Source of the DNA: Pontivivens marinum
Lineage (GTDB): Bacteria > Pseudomonadota > Alphaproteobacteria > Rhodobacterales > Rhodobacteraceae
NCBI RefSeq assembly: GCF_900231835.1
Contig: NZ_OCTN01000004.1
Span: 186,001 to 250,000, forward strand
Reading direction: 5' to 3'
Length of the DNA: 64,000 nt
In this document: piece after piece, positions 8,337 to 16,258 of the stretch
How the letters are laid out: each line of letters opens with the position of its first letter
Numbering within the stretch: position 1 is the stretch's first letter
Position numbers and translations under genes: made by a program
The notes under the pieces: generated by a model
Databases searched by the model: none
Seen by the model: the letters and a program-made list of their open reading frames with translations, nothing else
Told to the model about the DNA's origin: nothing

Positions 8337-8509
8337 GCGCCTCCGGCGGGGATATTTTAAGAATGCGATAACCAATTCGGCGCAGGTTGGCATTACGGAA
8401 CAGGCGGGGACGCCGATGGCCGTGAATGCGATGCGTCACCCTCCACGCACGTGCGGCGTGGTTGGGTGACGGGCATATCGCATTCATGAAATATCCCCGC
8501 CGGAGGCGC
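8337..8509 (+). repeat. nested inverted-repeat element between acpP and fabF
   Basis: A 34-bp arm at 8337-8370 (beginning GCGCCTCCGGCGGGGATATT) is matched in inverted orientation at 8476-8509, with only a 3-bp difference in the middle. The arms enclose about 105 bp. That interior holds a second dyad, 8434-8471, where CGTCACCC and GGGTGACG flank CCACGC/GCGTGG. There is no convincing reading frame in it. The arm sequence resembles short GC-rich intergenic repeats that recur in Rhodobacteraceae genomes, so a REP/MITE-like element is the best reading. The rest of the acpP-fabF gap shows nothing else apart from the acpP terminator and a fabF ribosome-binding site. Confidence 0.7.
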
Positions 8510-8595
8510 ATCTTGCATTCAGAAGCAAGGCTTCCCTTGTCGCACCCCCCATAGCAGCGCTATATCCCTGACAACAAAATGACGAGGAGAGCGGT

Positions 8596-9852
8596 ATGCG
8601 GCGAGTGGTTGTGACCGGATTGGGGATGGTGACACCTTTGGCCTGCGGGGTCGAAGAAACGTGGAGCCGTTTGTTGGATGGGGAATCGGGCGCGGGTCCG
8701 ATTACCAAATTTGATGCTTCACATCTGGCGACACGCATTGCGTGTGAGGTTCCCACAGGGGACGGCACAGATGGCACATTCAATGTTGATGATTGGATGT
8801 CGCCCAAGGAAGCCCGCAAGGTTGATACCTTCATCCTATTTGCGATGGCTGCTGCGACGCAGGCGGTTGAGGATTCGGGCTGGAAGCCCGAGGATGCTGA
8901 CGGTCAGGCGCGCACCGGTGTTATGATCGGGTCCGGCATTGGCGGATTGGACAGCATTGCGCAGACCGCGATCCTGCTCAAGGAAAAGGGCCCGCGCCGT
9001 GTGTCGCCGTTCTTTATTCCCGGCAGCCTGATCAACCTGTGCTCTGGTCAGGTGTCCATCAAATACGGCTTTAAGGGTCCGAACCACGCTGTTGTGACCG
9101 CATGTTCCACTGGTGCGCATGCCATCGGTGATGCGTCGCGGATCATCGGCTTTGGCGATGCGGATGTGATGATCGCAGGTGGTGCCGAGGGCGCGATTTG
9201 TGAGCTGGGCATTGCTGGTTTCAACGCCTGCAAGGCGCTGAGCACTGGCTATAATGACACGCCCGAGAAGGCCTCGCGCCCCTATGACAAGGACCGCGAT
9301 GGTTTTGTTATGGGTGAGGGTGCCGGTGTTGTTGTGCTGGAGGAATACGAGCACGCAGTTGCGCGTGGTGCCAAGATTTACGCCGAGGTTGTTGGTTACG
9401 GCATGTCCGGCGACGCCTATCACATCACGGCGCCTGCATCGGATGGGGACGGTGCCTATCGTTCCATGAAGGCGGCGATTGATCGGGCCGGTTTGACGGC
9501 TGCGGATGTGGATTACATCAACGCGCATGGCACCTCGACCATGGCGGATACGATCGAGCTGGGCGCGGTTGAGCGGTTGATGGGGGATGCTGCGGATAAG
9601 GCGACGATGTCCTCGACCAAATCGGCAACTGGCCACCTGTTGGGCGCTGCTGGCGCGATTGAGGCGATCTTTGCGATTCTGTCGATCCGCGATCAGGTTG
9701 CCCCACCGACGATCAATCTGGACAATCCTGCGGTGGAAACACCTTTGGATCTGGCACCGAATGCAAAGCGGGAGCGTGAGATCAACGTCGCGCTCAGCAA
9801 CTCCTTTGGCTTCGGGGGCACCAATGCCTCGGTTCTGTTCAAGAAGGTCTGA
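8596..9852 (+). CDS. fabF: FabF, beta-ketoacyl-ACP synthase II
   Basis: A 418-aa thiolase-fold condensing enzyme. It extends acyl-ACP by two carbons with malonyl-ACP. The catalytic triad is visible: Cys170 in ACSTGAH, His311 in NAHGTST and His347 in ATGHLLGA. The N-terminus MRRVVVTGLGMVTPL is typical, and a GAGGAGA ribosome-binding site precedes the ATG. It follows the acpP terminator and the inverted-repeat element, so it probably starts a new transcript that continues 6 bp later into mltG. Confidence 0.97.
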   Translation: MRRVVVTGLGMVTPLACGVEETWSRLLDGESGAGPITKFDASHLATRIACEVPTGDGTDGTFNVDDWMSPKEARKVDTFILFAMAAATQAVEDSGWKPEDADGQARTGVMIGSGIGGLDSIAQTAILLKEKGPRRVSPFFIPGSLINLCSGQVSIKYGFKGPNHAVVTACSTGAHAIGDASRIIGFGDADVMIAGGAEGAICELGIAGFNACKALSTGYNDTPEKASRPYDKDRDGFVMGEGAGVVVLEEYEHAVARGAKIYAEVVGYGMSGDAYHITAPASDGDGAYRSMKAAIDRAGLTAADVDYINAHGTSTMADTIELGAVERLMGDAADKATMSSTKSATGHLLGAAGAIEAIFAILSIRDQVAPPTINLDNPAVETPLDLAPNAKREREINVALSNSFGFGGTNASVLFKKV

Positions 9853-9858
9853 TCCGTA

Positions 9859-11019
9859 ATGATCCGCTCGATTGCTTCGAATGTTCTGACCTTTCTGATT
9901 ATCGCGCTGGCGGCTGCGTCTGGCGTGATTTTCTGGGGGCAGCGCACCTTTGTCGCGCAGGGGCCACTGGAGCAGGCGATCTGCTTGCGTGTCGCGCCTG
10001 GTGATTCAATGGGCGCTGTTGCGCAGCGGTTGGAGGCGCAGGACGCTGTTTCCCACGCCACGCTGTTTCGGGTTGGCGCGAATTATTCGGGGCGGTCGGG
10101 CGATCTGAAATTCGGCAACTATCTGGTTGCGGCGGGCAGTTCGATGGATGAGATCATAGATGTTGTCACACGCGGCGGGCAGAGCACCTGTGGTGCTGAG
10201 GTGAATTTCCGCGTTGGTGTCACCGCAATCAGTGCGGTTGCGCGGGAATTGAACCCCGTGACGGGCCGTTACGAGGAGGTTGCATCCTATGATCCAGCGG
10301 CGGAGGAGATCGCGATTCCCGCAGCCTTTACCGAGCTGGTCAACAGTGATGCGATCCCGCGCTATCGTGTGACCTTGGCCGAGGGTGTGACCAGTTGGCA
10401 GGTGCGTGATGCGCTGCAACGGATCGACATTCTGGAGGGTGAAATCGCGGATGTACCGGCGGAGGGATCGCTAAGCCCTGACAGCTATGAGGTGCAGCCC
10501 GGTGATACCCGTGCCTCGGTGATTGAGCGGATGCAGATCGCGCAGGAAAATGTGCTGGCGGCTGCTTGGGCAGAGCGGGCGGATGATTTGCCGGTGGATA
10601 GCCCTGAGGAACTGTTGGTTCTGGCGTCCTTGATCGAGAAGGAAACCGGTGTCGCGGCGGAGCGGGCGCAGGTTGCCTCCGTCTTTGTGAACCGGTTGCG
10701 GCAGGGGATACGCCTGCAAACCGATCCGGCGGTGATTTATGGCGTGACCAATGGTGAGGGCGTTCTGGGTCGTGGATTGCGGCGCAGTGAGCTGGACACC
10801 CCCACGCCCTATAACACCTACACCATCGATGCGTTGCCACCGACGCCGATTGCCAATCCCGGACGCAACGCGATTGCGGCGGCGGCAAATCCGGATGAGA
10901 CGCCCTATATCTTCTTTGTTGCGGATGGCACGGGCGGTCATGCATTCGCGGTTACGTTGAGCGAGCACAACGCCAATGTGGCGCGTTGGCGCGAGATTGA
11001 GGCGCGTCGCAACCAGTAA
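9859..11019 (+). CDS. mltG: MltG, endolytic murein transglycosylase
   Basis: A 386-aa YceG-like protein. It cleaves nascent glycan strands at the inner membrane and is thought to set glycan length. An N-terminal membrane anchor (residues about 8-28, LTFLIIALAAASGVIF) precedes a periplasmic part with a LysM-like region. The catalytic glutamate is in the segment LIEKET (Glu260). The C-terminus has the conserved TPYNTY and PIANPG blocks. It is separated from fabF by 6 bp, an arrangement common in this order. A strong terminator follows. Confidence 0.95.
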   Translation: MIRSIASNVLTFLIIALAAASGVIFWGQRTFVAQGPLEQAICLRVAPGDSMGAVAQRLEAQDAVSHATLFRVGANYSGRSGDLKFGNYLVAAGSSMDEIIDVVTRGGQSTCGAEVNFRVGVTAISAVARELNPVTGRYEEVASYDPAAEEIAIPAAFTELVNSDAIPRYRVTLAEGVTSWQVRDALQRIDILEGEIADVPAEGSLSPDSYEVQPGDTRASVIERMQIAQENVLAAAWAERADDLPVDSPEELLVLASLIEKETGVAAERAQVASVFVNRLRQGIRLQTDPAVIYGVTNGEGVLGRGLRRSELDTPTPYNTYTIDALPPTPIANPGRNAIAAAANPDETPYIFFVADGTGGHAFAVTLSEHNANVARWREIEARRNQ

Positions 11020-11042
11020 GGTGCAGATTCGCGAGGGATTTG

Positions 11043-11073
11043 GGGCGTGAACCAGCCGGTTCGCGCCCTTTTT
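11043..11073 (+). terminator. intrinsic terminator after mltG
   Basis: GGGCGTGAACC (11043-11053) and GGTTCGCGCCC (11058-11068) pair around AGCC with a single G-T pair, followed by TTTTT. It isolates the fab/mltG transcript from the GTA region. Confidence 0.9.
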
Positions 11074-11190
11074 CTGTTTCGGACTTTGTAAAGGTTAATT
11101 CTATTGAGGCTATATTTATTGATATTGTTGAGTTTTGTGGTTTGAATCGTTAACGTAAAGATTAAAAATAAGTAAAAGTGCATTTTGTTG

Positions 11191-11219
11191 TTGACGGATC
11201 GTGCGCTATCAGGCATAAC
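11191..11219 (+). promoter_or_regulatory. candidate promoter for the GTA cluster or its leader RNA
   Basis: TTGACG (11191-11196) and CATAAC (11214-11219) are separated by 17 bp. They sit in an AT-rich stretch (about 11080-11190) that contrasts with the GC-rich surroundings. This AT-rich DNA is the only non-coding space in front of the GTA genes and is a plausible binding region for activators. Otherwise I see nothing in 11074-11190. Confidence 0.55.
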
Positions 11220-11244
11220 TTGTTTCAAGCTGATAGAAGTGGGT

Positions 11245-11276
11245 AAGCGGACTGGGCAACCAGAGCCGCTTTTTTT
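11245..11276 (+). terminator. leader terminator in front of the GTA cluster
   Basis: AAGCGG (11245-11250) pairs with CCGCTT (11266-11271) and CTGG (11252-11255) with CCAG (11260-11263), and a run of seven T follows (11270-11276). It lies 26 bp downstream of the candidate -10 element and 34 bp before the first GTA gene. By sequence it is an intrinsic terminator. It would stop transcription from the promoter at 11191 after about 50 nt unless bypassed. Confidence 0.8.
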
Positions 11277-11309
11277 ATTTTCGCCATAACCAGCGGTAAG
11301 TTTTTATTC

Positions 11310-11660
11310 ATGACATTTGAAACAGAAGACCAGCGGGCAGCGCCCGACTGGAAGCTTGAGTGTGCGCGGGTTGTTTACGAATCCGTCGGACGCGCCCTGA
11401 AGACCCGTATCGTGCAGCTCGAAGGTTCTGAGCCGGACGAAAAAGCAGCCAAAGCGATTGCCGATGAAGTTCGGACACATCGCAAGGCTCTCTTGCAACT
11501 CATGGAATATGAGGCAGAATTCAATGCAAATGCTGCACCAAACGGACATAGCGCAGGGCACATGCTCGACCTCGACGCCGCACGAGATGAGCTTCGTGCG
11601 CGAATTTCTAAGCTCCGCAAGCGAGGCGGAGATCGAGGAGCTGCTGGCAAGCCTGAGTGA
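11310..11660 (+). CDS. GTA orfg1, putative small terminase
   Basis: A 116-aa, charged, mostly helical protein at the orfg1 position, immediately before the large terminase. In R. capsulatus the equivalent has been described as a divergent small terminase that binds DNA without pac-site specificity, in line with random packaging. Visible: an N-terminal helix (LECARVVYESVGRAL) and a basic C-terminal segment (ARISKLRKRGGDRGAAGK). No strong ribosome-binding site precedes the ATG. The 3' end overlaps the terL frame by 74 bp. Identification rests mainly on position. Confidence 0.75.
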   Translation: MTFETEDQRAAPDWKLECARVVYESVGRALKTRIVQLEGSEPDEKAAKAIADEVRTHRKALLQLMEYEAEFNANAAPNGHSAGHMLDLDAARDELRARISKLRKRGGDRGAAGKPE

Positions 11661-12927
11661 GAATGCGCTGCATTCGCTAAGCTATCTGTTCGAGGTTTGG
11701 GCCATTGAGGGGCATCAGATCGCGCCGGAGGGTGAGTGGTCAAATTGGCTGATCATGGGCGGACGCGGCGCAGGTAAAACACGGGCCGGTGCGGAATATA
11801 TCCGCAGCTTGGTCGAGGGGCCAACGCCGAACGCGCCGGGTCGTTGTAACCGGATTGCGCTGCTGGGTGAGACATATGACCAGGCGCGCGACGTGATGGT
11901 GCTGGGCGATAGCGGGTTGATTGCCTGCTCGCCACCGGATCGTAAGCCGCGTTGGATTGCGTCACGCCGCGTGCTGATCTGGCCGAACGGCGCAGAGGCG
12001 CAGGTGTTTTCCGCCTCCGATCCTGAGGCGATGCGCGGGCCGCAATTTGACGGGGCGTGGTGCGATGAGTTGGCCAAGTGGAAGAAGGGTCAACATGCGT
12101 GGGACATGCTGCAATTCGCGCTGCGCCTTGGTGATGATCCCCGCTGTGTGGTGACGACGACGCCAGCGCCCGGTGCGTTGTTTGAGGAGGTTCTGGGCGA
12201 GGCGGGTACGGTTGTTACGCAGGCGGCGACCTCGGCGAATATGGCCAATCTGGCGCCCGGTTTTCTGAAGGCTGTCACGGCGAAATATGGTGGTACGGCA
12301 CTGGGTCGTCAGGAGCTGGACGGTGAGTTGATTAAGGATATGCCCGGCGCGCTGTGGCCTCGGGATCTGATCGAGGCGGCGCGGGTATCCGAGGCGCCTG
12401 AATTGCAGCGCATTATCGTTGCGGTTGATCCACCGATGACGGGGCATGAGGGCTCTGACGCATGTGGCATCGTGGTGGCGGGCCTGCACCGTGAGGCGGA
12501 TAGCTGGAAGGCGGTCATCCTCGCGGATGTGAGCGTTCAAGCAGCATCCCCACTGACTTGGGCCAAGGCGGCGATTGCGGCGCGCGATGATTGGGGCGCG
12601 GATCGTGTCGTGGCCGAGGTTAATCAGGGCGGTGATTTGGTGGAGAACTTGCTGCGGCAGGTGGATCGGAACGTCAGTTACCGTGGTGTGCATGCCAGCC
12701 GCTCGAAACAGGCGCGGGCGGAGCCGGTTGCGGCGCTGTATGAGCAGGGGCGTGTGTTGCATGCGGGCAGCTTCCCCGCGCTGGAGGACGAGATGGCGGC
12801 GATGCTGCGCTCCGGTTATTCGGGGCGTGGATCACCGGACCGGCTGGATGCGCTGGTCTGGGCCGTTACCGACCTGATGCAGGATGCGGAGGCGGTGGTT
12901 CATCGCCCACAGGTGCGCGGGCTGTAG
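11587..12927 (+). CDS. GTA orfg2, large terminase (TerL)
   Basis: A 446-aa packaging motor. The ATPase half has Walker A GGRGAGKT (residues 58-65) and an acidic FDGAWCDELAKW segment containing Walker B/catalytic residues. The C-terminal RNase-H-like nuclease half shows IVAVDPPMTG and RLDALVWAVTDL with acidic metal ligands. It translocates host DNA into the prohead and cuts it when the head is full. I placed the start at the ATG 11587 (MSFVREFL). Upstream in-frame starts lie deep within orfg1 and give an implausible N-terminus. A terminator-like hairpin follows the stop. Confidence 0.92.
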   Translation: MSFVREFLSSASEAEIEELLASLSENALHSLSYLFEVWAIEGHQIAPEGEWSNWLIMGGRGAGKTRAGAEYIRSLVEGPTPNAPGRCNRIALLGETYDQARDVMVLGDSGLIACSPPDRKPRWIASRRVLIWPNGAEAQVFSASDPEAMRGPQFDGAWCDELAKWKKGQHAWDMLQFALRLGDDPRCVVTTTPAPGALFEEVLGEAGTVVTQAATSANMANLAPGFLKAVTAKYGGTALGRQELDGELIKDMPGALWPRDLIEAARVSEAPELQRIIVAVDPPMTGHEGSDACGIVVAGLHREADSWKAVILADVSVQAASPLTWAKAAIAARDDWGADRVVAEVNQGGDLVENLLRQVDRNVSYRGVHASRSKQARAEPVAALYEQGRVLHAGSFPALEDEMAAMLRSGYSGRGSPDRLDALVWAVTDLMQDAEAVVHRPQVRGL

Positions 12928-12955
12928 GCGAATTTTGGATATTTGAAGAATGCGA

Positions 12956-12980
12956 GGGGGGCCAGTTGGCTCCCCTTTTT
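12956..12980 (+). terminator. terminator-like hairpin between GTA terL and portal genes
   Basis: GGGGGGCC (12956-12963) pairs with GGCTCCCC (12968-12975), with one G-T pair and an AGTT loop, followed by TTTTT (12976-12980). It is inside what should be one operon, so it probably lets a fraction of polymerases through or serves as a processing or stability site. Confidence 0.7.
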
Positions 12981-13008
12981 GTTTACCGGAATTTTACGGG
13001 AGAAAACG

Positions 13009-14145
13009 ATGCTGGGTTTGTTCAAAAGGGAAGCGCCCGAGGTCAAGGCGAGTGCGGCCAGCCCTATGGTCGCGTTTCACGGCGCGGGGCGCGCAACGTG
13101 GAGCGGGCGTGATGGGGCGTCGTTGACGCGGGTTGGCTTTACCTCGAACCCGGTCGGGTTTCGCTGTGTGAAGCTGATCGCGGAGGCGGCCTCGGCTGTG
13201 CCCTTTGTGCTGGGCGATGCGGAGCGGCGCTATGACGTGCATCCGGTACTGGACCTGCTGGCACGCCCTAATGGCGGGCAGGGCGCTGGTGAGCTGTTTG
13301 AGGCGTTCTACGGCCAGTTGCTGCTGAGTGGTAACGGCTACATGGAGGCCGTGGCCGGTGCGGATGTTCCGATGGAGCTGCATGTTCTACGTTCAGATCG
13401 GATGCGGGTTGTGCCCGGTTCGGATGGCTGGCCGATTGGCTATGATTACGCGGTTGGGGCGAAGAAGCATCGCTTTCCGGCTGAGGCGGTGTGCCATGTG
13501 CGCGGCTGGCATCCGACGGACGATCATTATGGTCTAAGCCCGATGCAGGCGGCGGCGACGGCGGTGGATGTGCACAATGCGGCCTCGAAATGGTCCAAGG
13601 CGTTGCTGGACAATGCGGCGCGGCCCTCAGGTGCGATTGTTTACCGGTCGGCTGAGGGCGGCGGCGTGTTGGGCGCGGATCAGTACGATCGCCTAAAACA
13701 CGAGCTGGAGGGGCAGCATCAGGGTGCGGCGAATGCGGGTCGCCCGATGTTGCTGGAGGGCGGTTTGGATTGGAAGCCTATGGGTTTCTCACCGTCCGAT
13801 ATGGAGTTTCAGAAAACCAAGGAAGCGGCTGCGCGAGAGATCGCGTTGGCCTTTGGTGTGCCGCCCATGCTGCTGGGTCTGCCCGGTGATGCGACCTATG
13901 CGAATTACGCCGAGGCGAACCGTGCGTTTTACCGTCTGACGGTGCTGCCGCTGGTTGGCAAGGTTGCAGGTGCGTTGTCGCAGTGGCTGCCCGGTATGGG
14001 GGGGGCGCGGTTAAAGCCGGATCTGGATGGGGTTCCGGCATTGGCGTTGGAGCGCGAGGCGCAGTGGCGTCGTATCTCGGATGCGGACTTTCTGAGCGAG
14101 GACGAAAAGCGCGGCATGCTTGGCCTGCCGCCGCGTGCGGTTTGA
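13009..14145 (+). CDS. GTA orfg3, portal protein
   Basis: A 378-aa HK97-family portal. Twelve copies form the vertex ring through which DNA enters and leaves. Family blocks seen: the N-terminal VGFRCVKLIAEAASAVPF helix, PNGGQGAGELFEAFYGQLLLSGNGYME, a GLSPMQAAA segment and the C-terminal VPPMLLGLPGDATYANYAEANRAFYRLTVLPL. I placed the start at 13009 because GGGAG stands 9 bases upstream; a longer frame would begin inside the hairpin. The stop overlaps the likely start of the next small gene. Confidence 0.93.
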   Translation: MLGLFKREAPEVKASAASPMVAFHGAGRATWSGRDGASLTRVGFTSNPVGFRCVKLIAEAASAVPFVLGDAERRYDVHPVLDLLARPNGGQGAGELFEAFYGQLLLSGNGYMEAVAGADVPMELHVLRSDRMRVVPGSDGWPIGYDYAVGAKKHRFPAEAVCHVRGWHPTDDHYGLSPMQAAATAVDVHNAASKWSKALLDNAARPSGAIVYRSAEGGGVLGADQYDRLKHELEGQHQGAANAGRPMLLEGGLDWKPMGFSPSDMEFQKTKEAAAREIALAFGVPPMLLGLPGDATYANYAEANRAFYRLTVLPLVGKVAGALSQWLPGMGGARLKPDLDGVPALALEREAQWRRISDADFLSEDEKRGMLGLPPRAV

Positions 14146-14387
14146 CGGCGCGGACCCCTGGCTCTCGGTTTTTATATGAGCCGTTTGATGCCACGAGCGC
14201 ACGGGTCGAAACGCTGGAACGGGTAAGCGAGGAACGCTGGCTGGCGCTGGAGCGTCGGCTGGGCGGGATCGAGGCGCTGCTGGACCGTTTGGAGCGGCGC
14301 ATGTGGATGGCCGTTTACGGTGTGGCCGGTACGCTGGCCGCGCAGGGGCTGTTTCTGGTTTTGTCGGGTGGTCTTAACGCCGCCTGA
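14142..14387 (+). CDS. GTA orfg3.5, small coiled-coil membrane protein
   Basis: An 81-codon frame fills the gap between portal and protease genes. The product has an amphipathic, probably coiled-coil region (ARVETLERVSEERWLALERR and onward) and then a hydrophobic C-terminal segment (VYGVAGTLAAQGLFLVLSGG). No ATG begins the frame after the portal stop. A TTG at 14142 overlapping the portal stop (TTGA) is the best candidate, so the exact start is uncertain. R. capsulatus has a small gene (orfg3.5) at the same place; its role is not clear. Confidence 0.6.
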   Translation: MTARTPGSRFLYEPFDATSARVETLERVSEERWLALERRLGGIEALLDRLERRMWMAVYGVAGTLAAQGLFLVLSGGLNAA

Positions 14388-14417
14388 TAAGGTGTTGTTT
14401 TACATAGGAGAGTGTGG

Positions 14418-14975
14418 ATGACGGGATATGATCCGGCGAATATGCTGGAAACGAAGTTCTGCGGTCTGGGCGAAGCGCCTGCGCTGGATGGGGATGCGAC
14501 GATAGCGGGCTATGCCTCGCTATACGGTATTGCCGATCAGGGCGGCGACATCGTTCAAAAGGGCGCATATGGCCGCGCATTGGAGCGGCTATTCGCCAAG
14601 GGCCGCACGGTCAAGATGCTGTGGCAGCACGATCCCAACACCCCGATCGGTGTTTGGGAGGCGGTTGAGGAGGATGGCACCGGACTGCATGTTCGCGGTC
14701 GCATCCTGACCGAGGTGCAGGCGGGCCGTGAGGCGCTGGCGCTGCTAAAAGCCGGAGCCATTGACGGGCTGTCCATTGGATATCGCACCATCCGCGCGGA
14801 GAAATCCGGCGCAGGGCGGTTGCTGCACGAGATCGAGCTTTGGGAAGTGTCCTTAGTGACGTTCCCCATGCTCCCCGAGGCGCGGGCACAATCGAAATCC
14901 GAACAGACGGATGACGATGTGCTGGCGACGAGCCTCGCGTCCTTTTTTGATGACGCGGCGGCACTACTGGCCTGA
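14418..14975 (+). CDS. GTA orfg4, HK97-type prohead protease
   Basis: A 185-aa protease that removes the N-terminal scaffold part of the capsid protein during head maturation. The catalytic histidine is expected in MLWQHDP (near residue 76) and the serine in IDGLSIGY (near residue 119), followed by the conserved LWEVSLVTFPM strand. An AGGAG ribosome-binding site 7 bases before the ATG fixes the start, rather than the GTG two codons earlier. It sits directly before the capsid gene as in other GTAs. Confidence 0.93.
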   Translation: MTGYDPANMLETKFCGLGEAPALDGDATIAGYASLYGIADQGGDIVQKGAYGRALERLFAKGRTVKMLWQHDPNTPIGVWEAVEEDGTGLHVRGRILTEVQAGREALALLKAGAIDGLSIGYRTIRAEKSGAGRLLHEIELWEVSLVTFPMLPEARAQSKSEQTDDDVLATSLASFFDDAAALLA

Positions 14976-15014
14976 TTGGTCGTTTTTTACTTAAGCAATT
15001 TCAAGGATGGATTG

Positions 15015-16181
15015 ATGCACGACATCGACACCAAGTCAGGCGCACAAGCGCGTGACGTGAAGGCGGCCATGACTGGCTTTCTGAGCGAATTCAAAAACTT
15101 CCAATCCGACATTCAGACAAAACTTATTGAACAAGAAAGCCGCTTGAACATGATGCAGACAAAATCCTCCCGCCCCGCACTGTCCTCCGCTGCTGAAGTT
15201 GAGGTTCCTCATCAAAAGGCATTCGCGGCCTATCTGCGGTCGGGTGATGATGATGGCCTGCGCTCGCTGGGCGTTGAGGAAAAGGGCATGTCCACCCAGG
15301 TTTCCGCAGAGGGTGGTTATCTGGTGGACCCGCAGACCTCGGCCACTGTGCACGGTGTTCTGCTGGGCGCGGCGTCGTTGCGTTCGGTTGCGAATGTGGT
15401 GAATGTTGAGGCATCCGCCTTTGACGTGCTGGTCGATCACAACGACACCGGCGCTGGCTGGTCGGATGAGACGGCCAATGCGGGTGAGACTGGCGCGCCG
15501 CAACTGGAGCGTATCTCGATCCCGCTGCATGAGCTGTCGGCAATGCCAAAGGCCTCGCAGCGTTTGCTGGATGACAGCGCGTTCGACGTTGAGGGCTGGT
15601 TGGCCAACCGCATCGCGGACAAGTTTGCACGGGCCGAGAGCGTTTCGTTCATCGCGGGTGACGGTGTGGGCAAGCCGCGCGGCATCATGAGCTATACCGC
15701 TGTTGCGAATGATGTCTGGGCCTGGGGCAATCTGGGCTATGTGGCCACCGGTACGAACGGCGATTTCTCCATCGCTGATCCGGCGGATGCGATTGTCGAT
15801 CTGGTCTATTCGCTGGGTGCACAATACCGCGCGAACGCGACCTTTGTCATGAACTCCAAGACGGCTGGCGCGGTGCGCAAGATGAAGGACGCGGATGGCC
15901 GCTTCCTGTGGTCGGACACACTGGCCGCGGGTGAGCCTGCGCGTCTGATGGGGTATCCGGTTCTGATCTGCGAGGACATGCCGGATATCGCAGCGGGTAC
16001 CACGGCGATTGCCTTTGGCGATTTCTCGAACGGTTACACCATCGCGGAACGTCCCGACATGCGCATCCTGCGCGACCCGTTCTCGGCCAAGCCTAACGTC
16101 CAGTTCTTTGCCACCAAGCGTGTTGGCGGCGACGTTAGCGACTTTGCTGCGATCAAGCTGCTGAAGTTCGCAGCCAGCTAA
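15015..16181 (+). CDS. GTA orfg5, major capsid protein
   Basis: A 388-aa HK97-fold capsid protein. The first 60 or so residues are a charged coiled-coil (delta) domain ending around SSRPALSSAAE, presumed to be removed by the orfg4 protease. The rest has the usual capsid blocks: EKGMSTQVSAEGGYLVDPQ, VLVDHNDTGAGWSDE, ESVSFIAGDGVGKPRGIM and the C-terminal YTIAERPDMRILRDPFS. The start at 15015 is preceded by AAGGATGG. The gene is followed by a terminator-like hairpin. Confidence 0.94.
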   Translation: MHDIDTKSGAQARDVKAAMTGFLSEFKNFQSDIQTKLIEQESRLNMMQTKSSRPALSSAAEVEVPHQKAFAAYLRSGDDDGLRSLGVEEKGMSTQVSAEGGYLVDPQTSATVHGVLLGAASLRSVANVVNVEASAFDVLVDHNDTGAGWSDETANAGETGAPQLERISIPLHELSAMPKASQRLLDDSAFDVEGWLANRIADKFARAESVSFIAGDGVGKPRGIMSYTAVANDVWAWGNLGYVATGTNGDFSIADPADAIVDLVYSLGAQYRANATFVMNSKTAGAVRKMKDADGRFLWSDTLAAGEPARLMGYPVLICEDMPDIAAGTTAIAFGDFSNGYTIAERPDMRILRDPFSAKPNVQFFATKRVGGDVSDFAAIKLLKFAAS

Positions 16182-16204
16182 GACAGCGCTGACTGACTGA
16201 TCGA

Positions 16205-16232
16205 AGGGCCTGCGTTCGCGTGGGCCCTTTTT
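16205..16232 (+). terminator. terminator-like hairpin after the GTA capsid gene
   Basis: AGGGCC (16205-16210) pairs with GGCCCT (16223-16228), extended by TGCG/CGTG-type pairs around a TTC loop, and the stretch ends in TTTTT. Placed after the capsid gene, it could raise capsid output relative to the genes downstream. Confidence 0.72.
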
Positions 16233-16258
16233 GTATCCGACAGGGTGGGAGACAGCCG

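Noticed and set aside
6903-8393. Long minus-strand frame opposite fabG and acpP
   Set aside because: It is antisense to well-identified genes and follows from GC-rich third positions; several similar frames exist opposite pdhB (29590-30954), tkt (35836-37167), pyrG (49688-50680) and ilvC (53166-54260).
8269-8469. 66-codon frame within the acpP-fabF gap
   Set aside because: It reads through the acpP terminator and the inverted-repeat element, and the product has no protein-like pattern.
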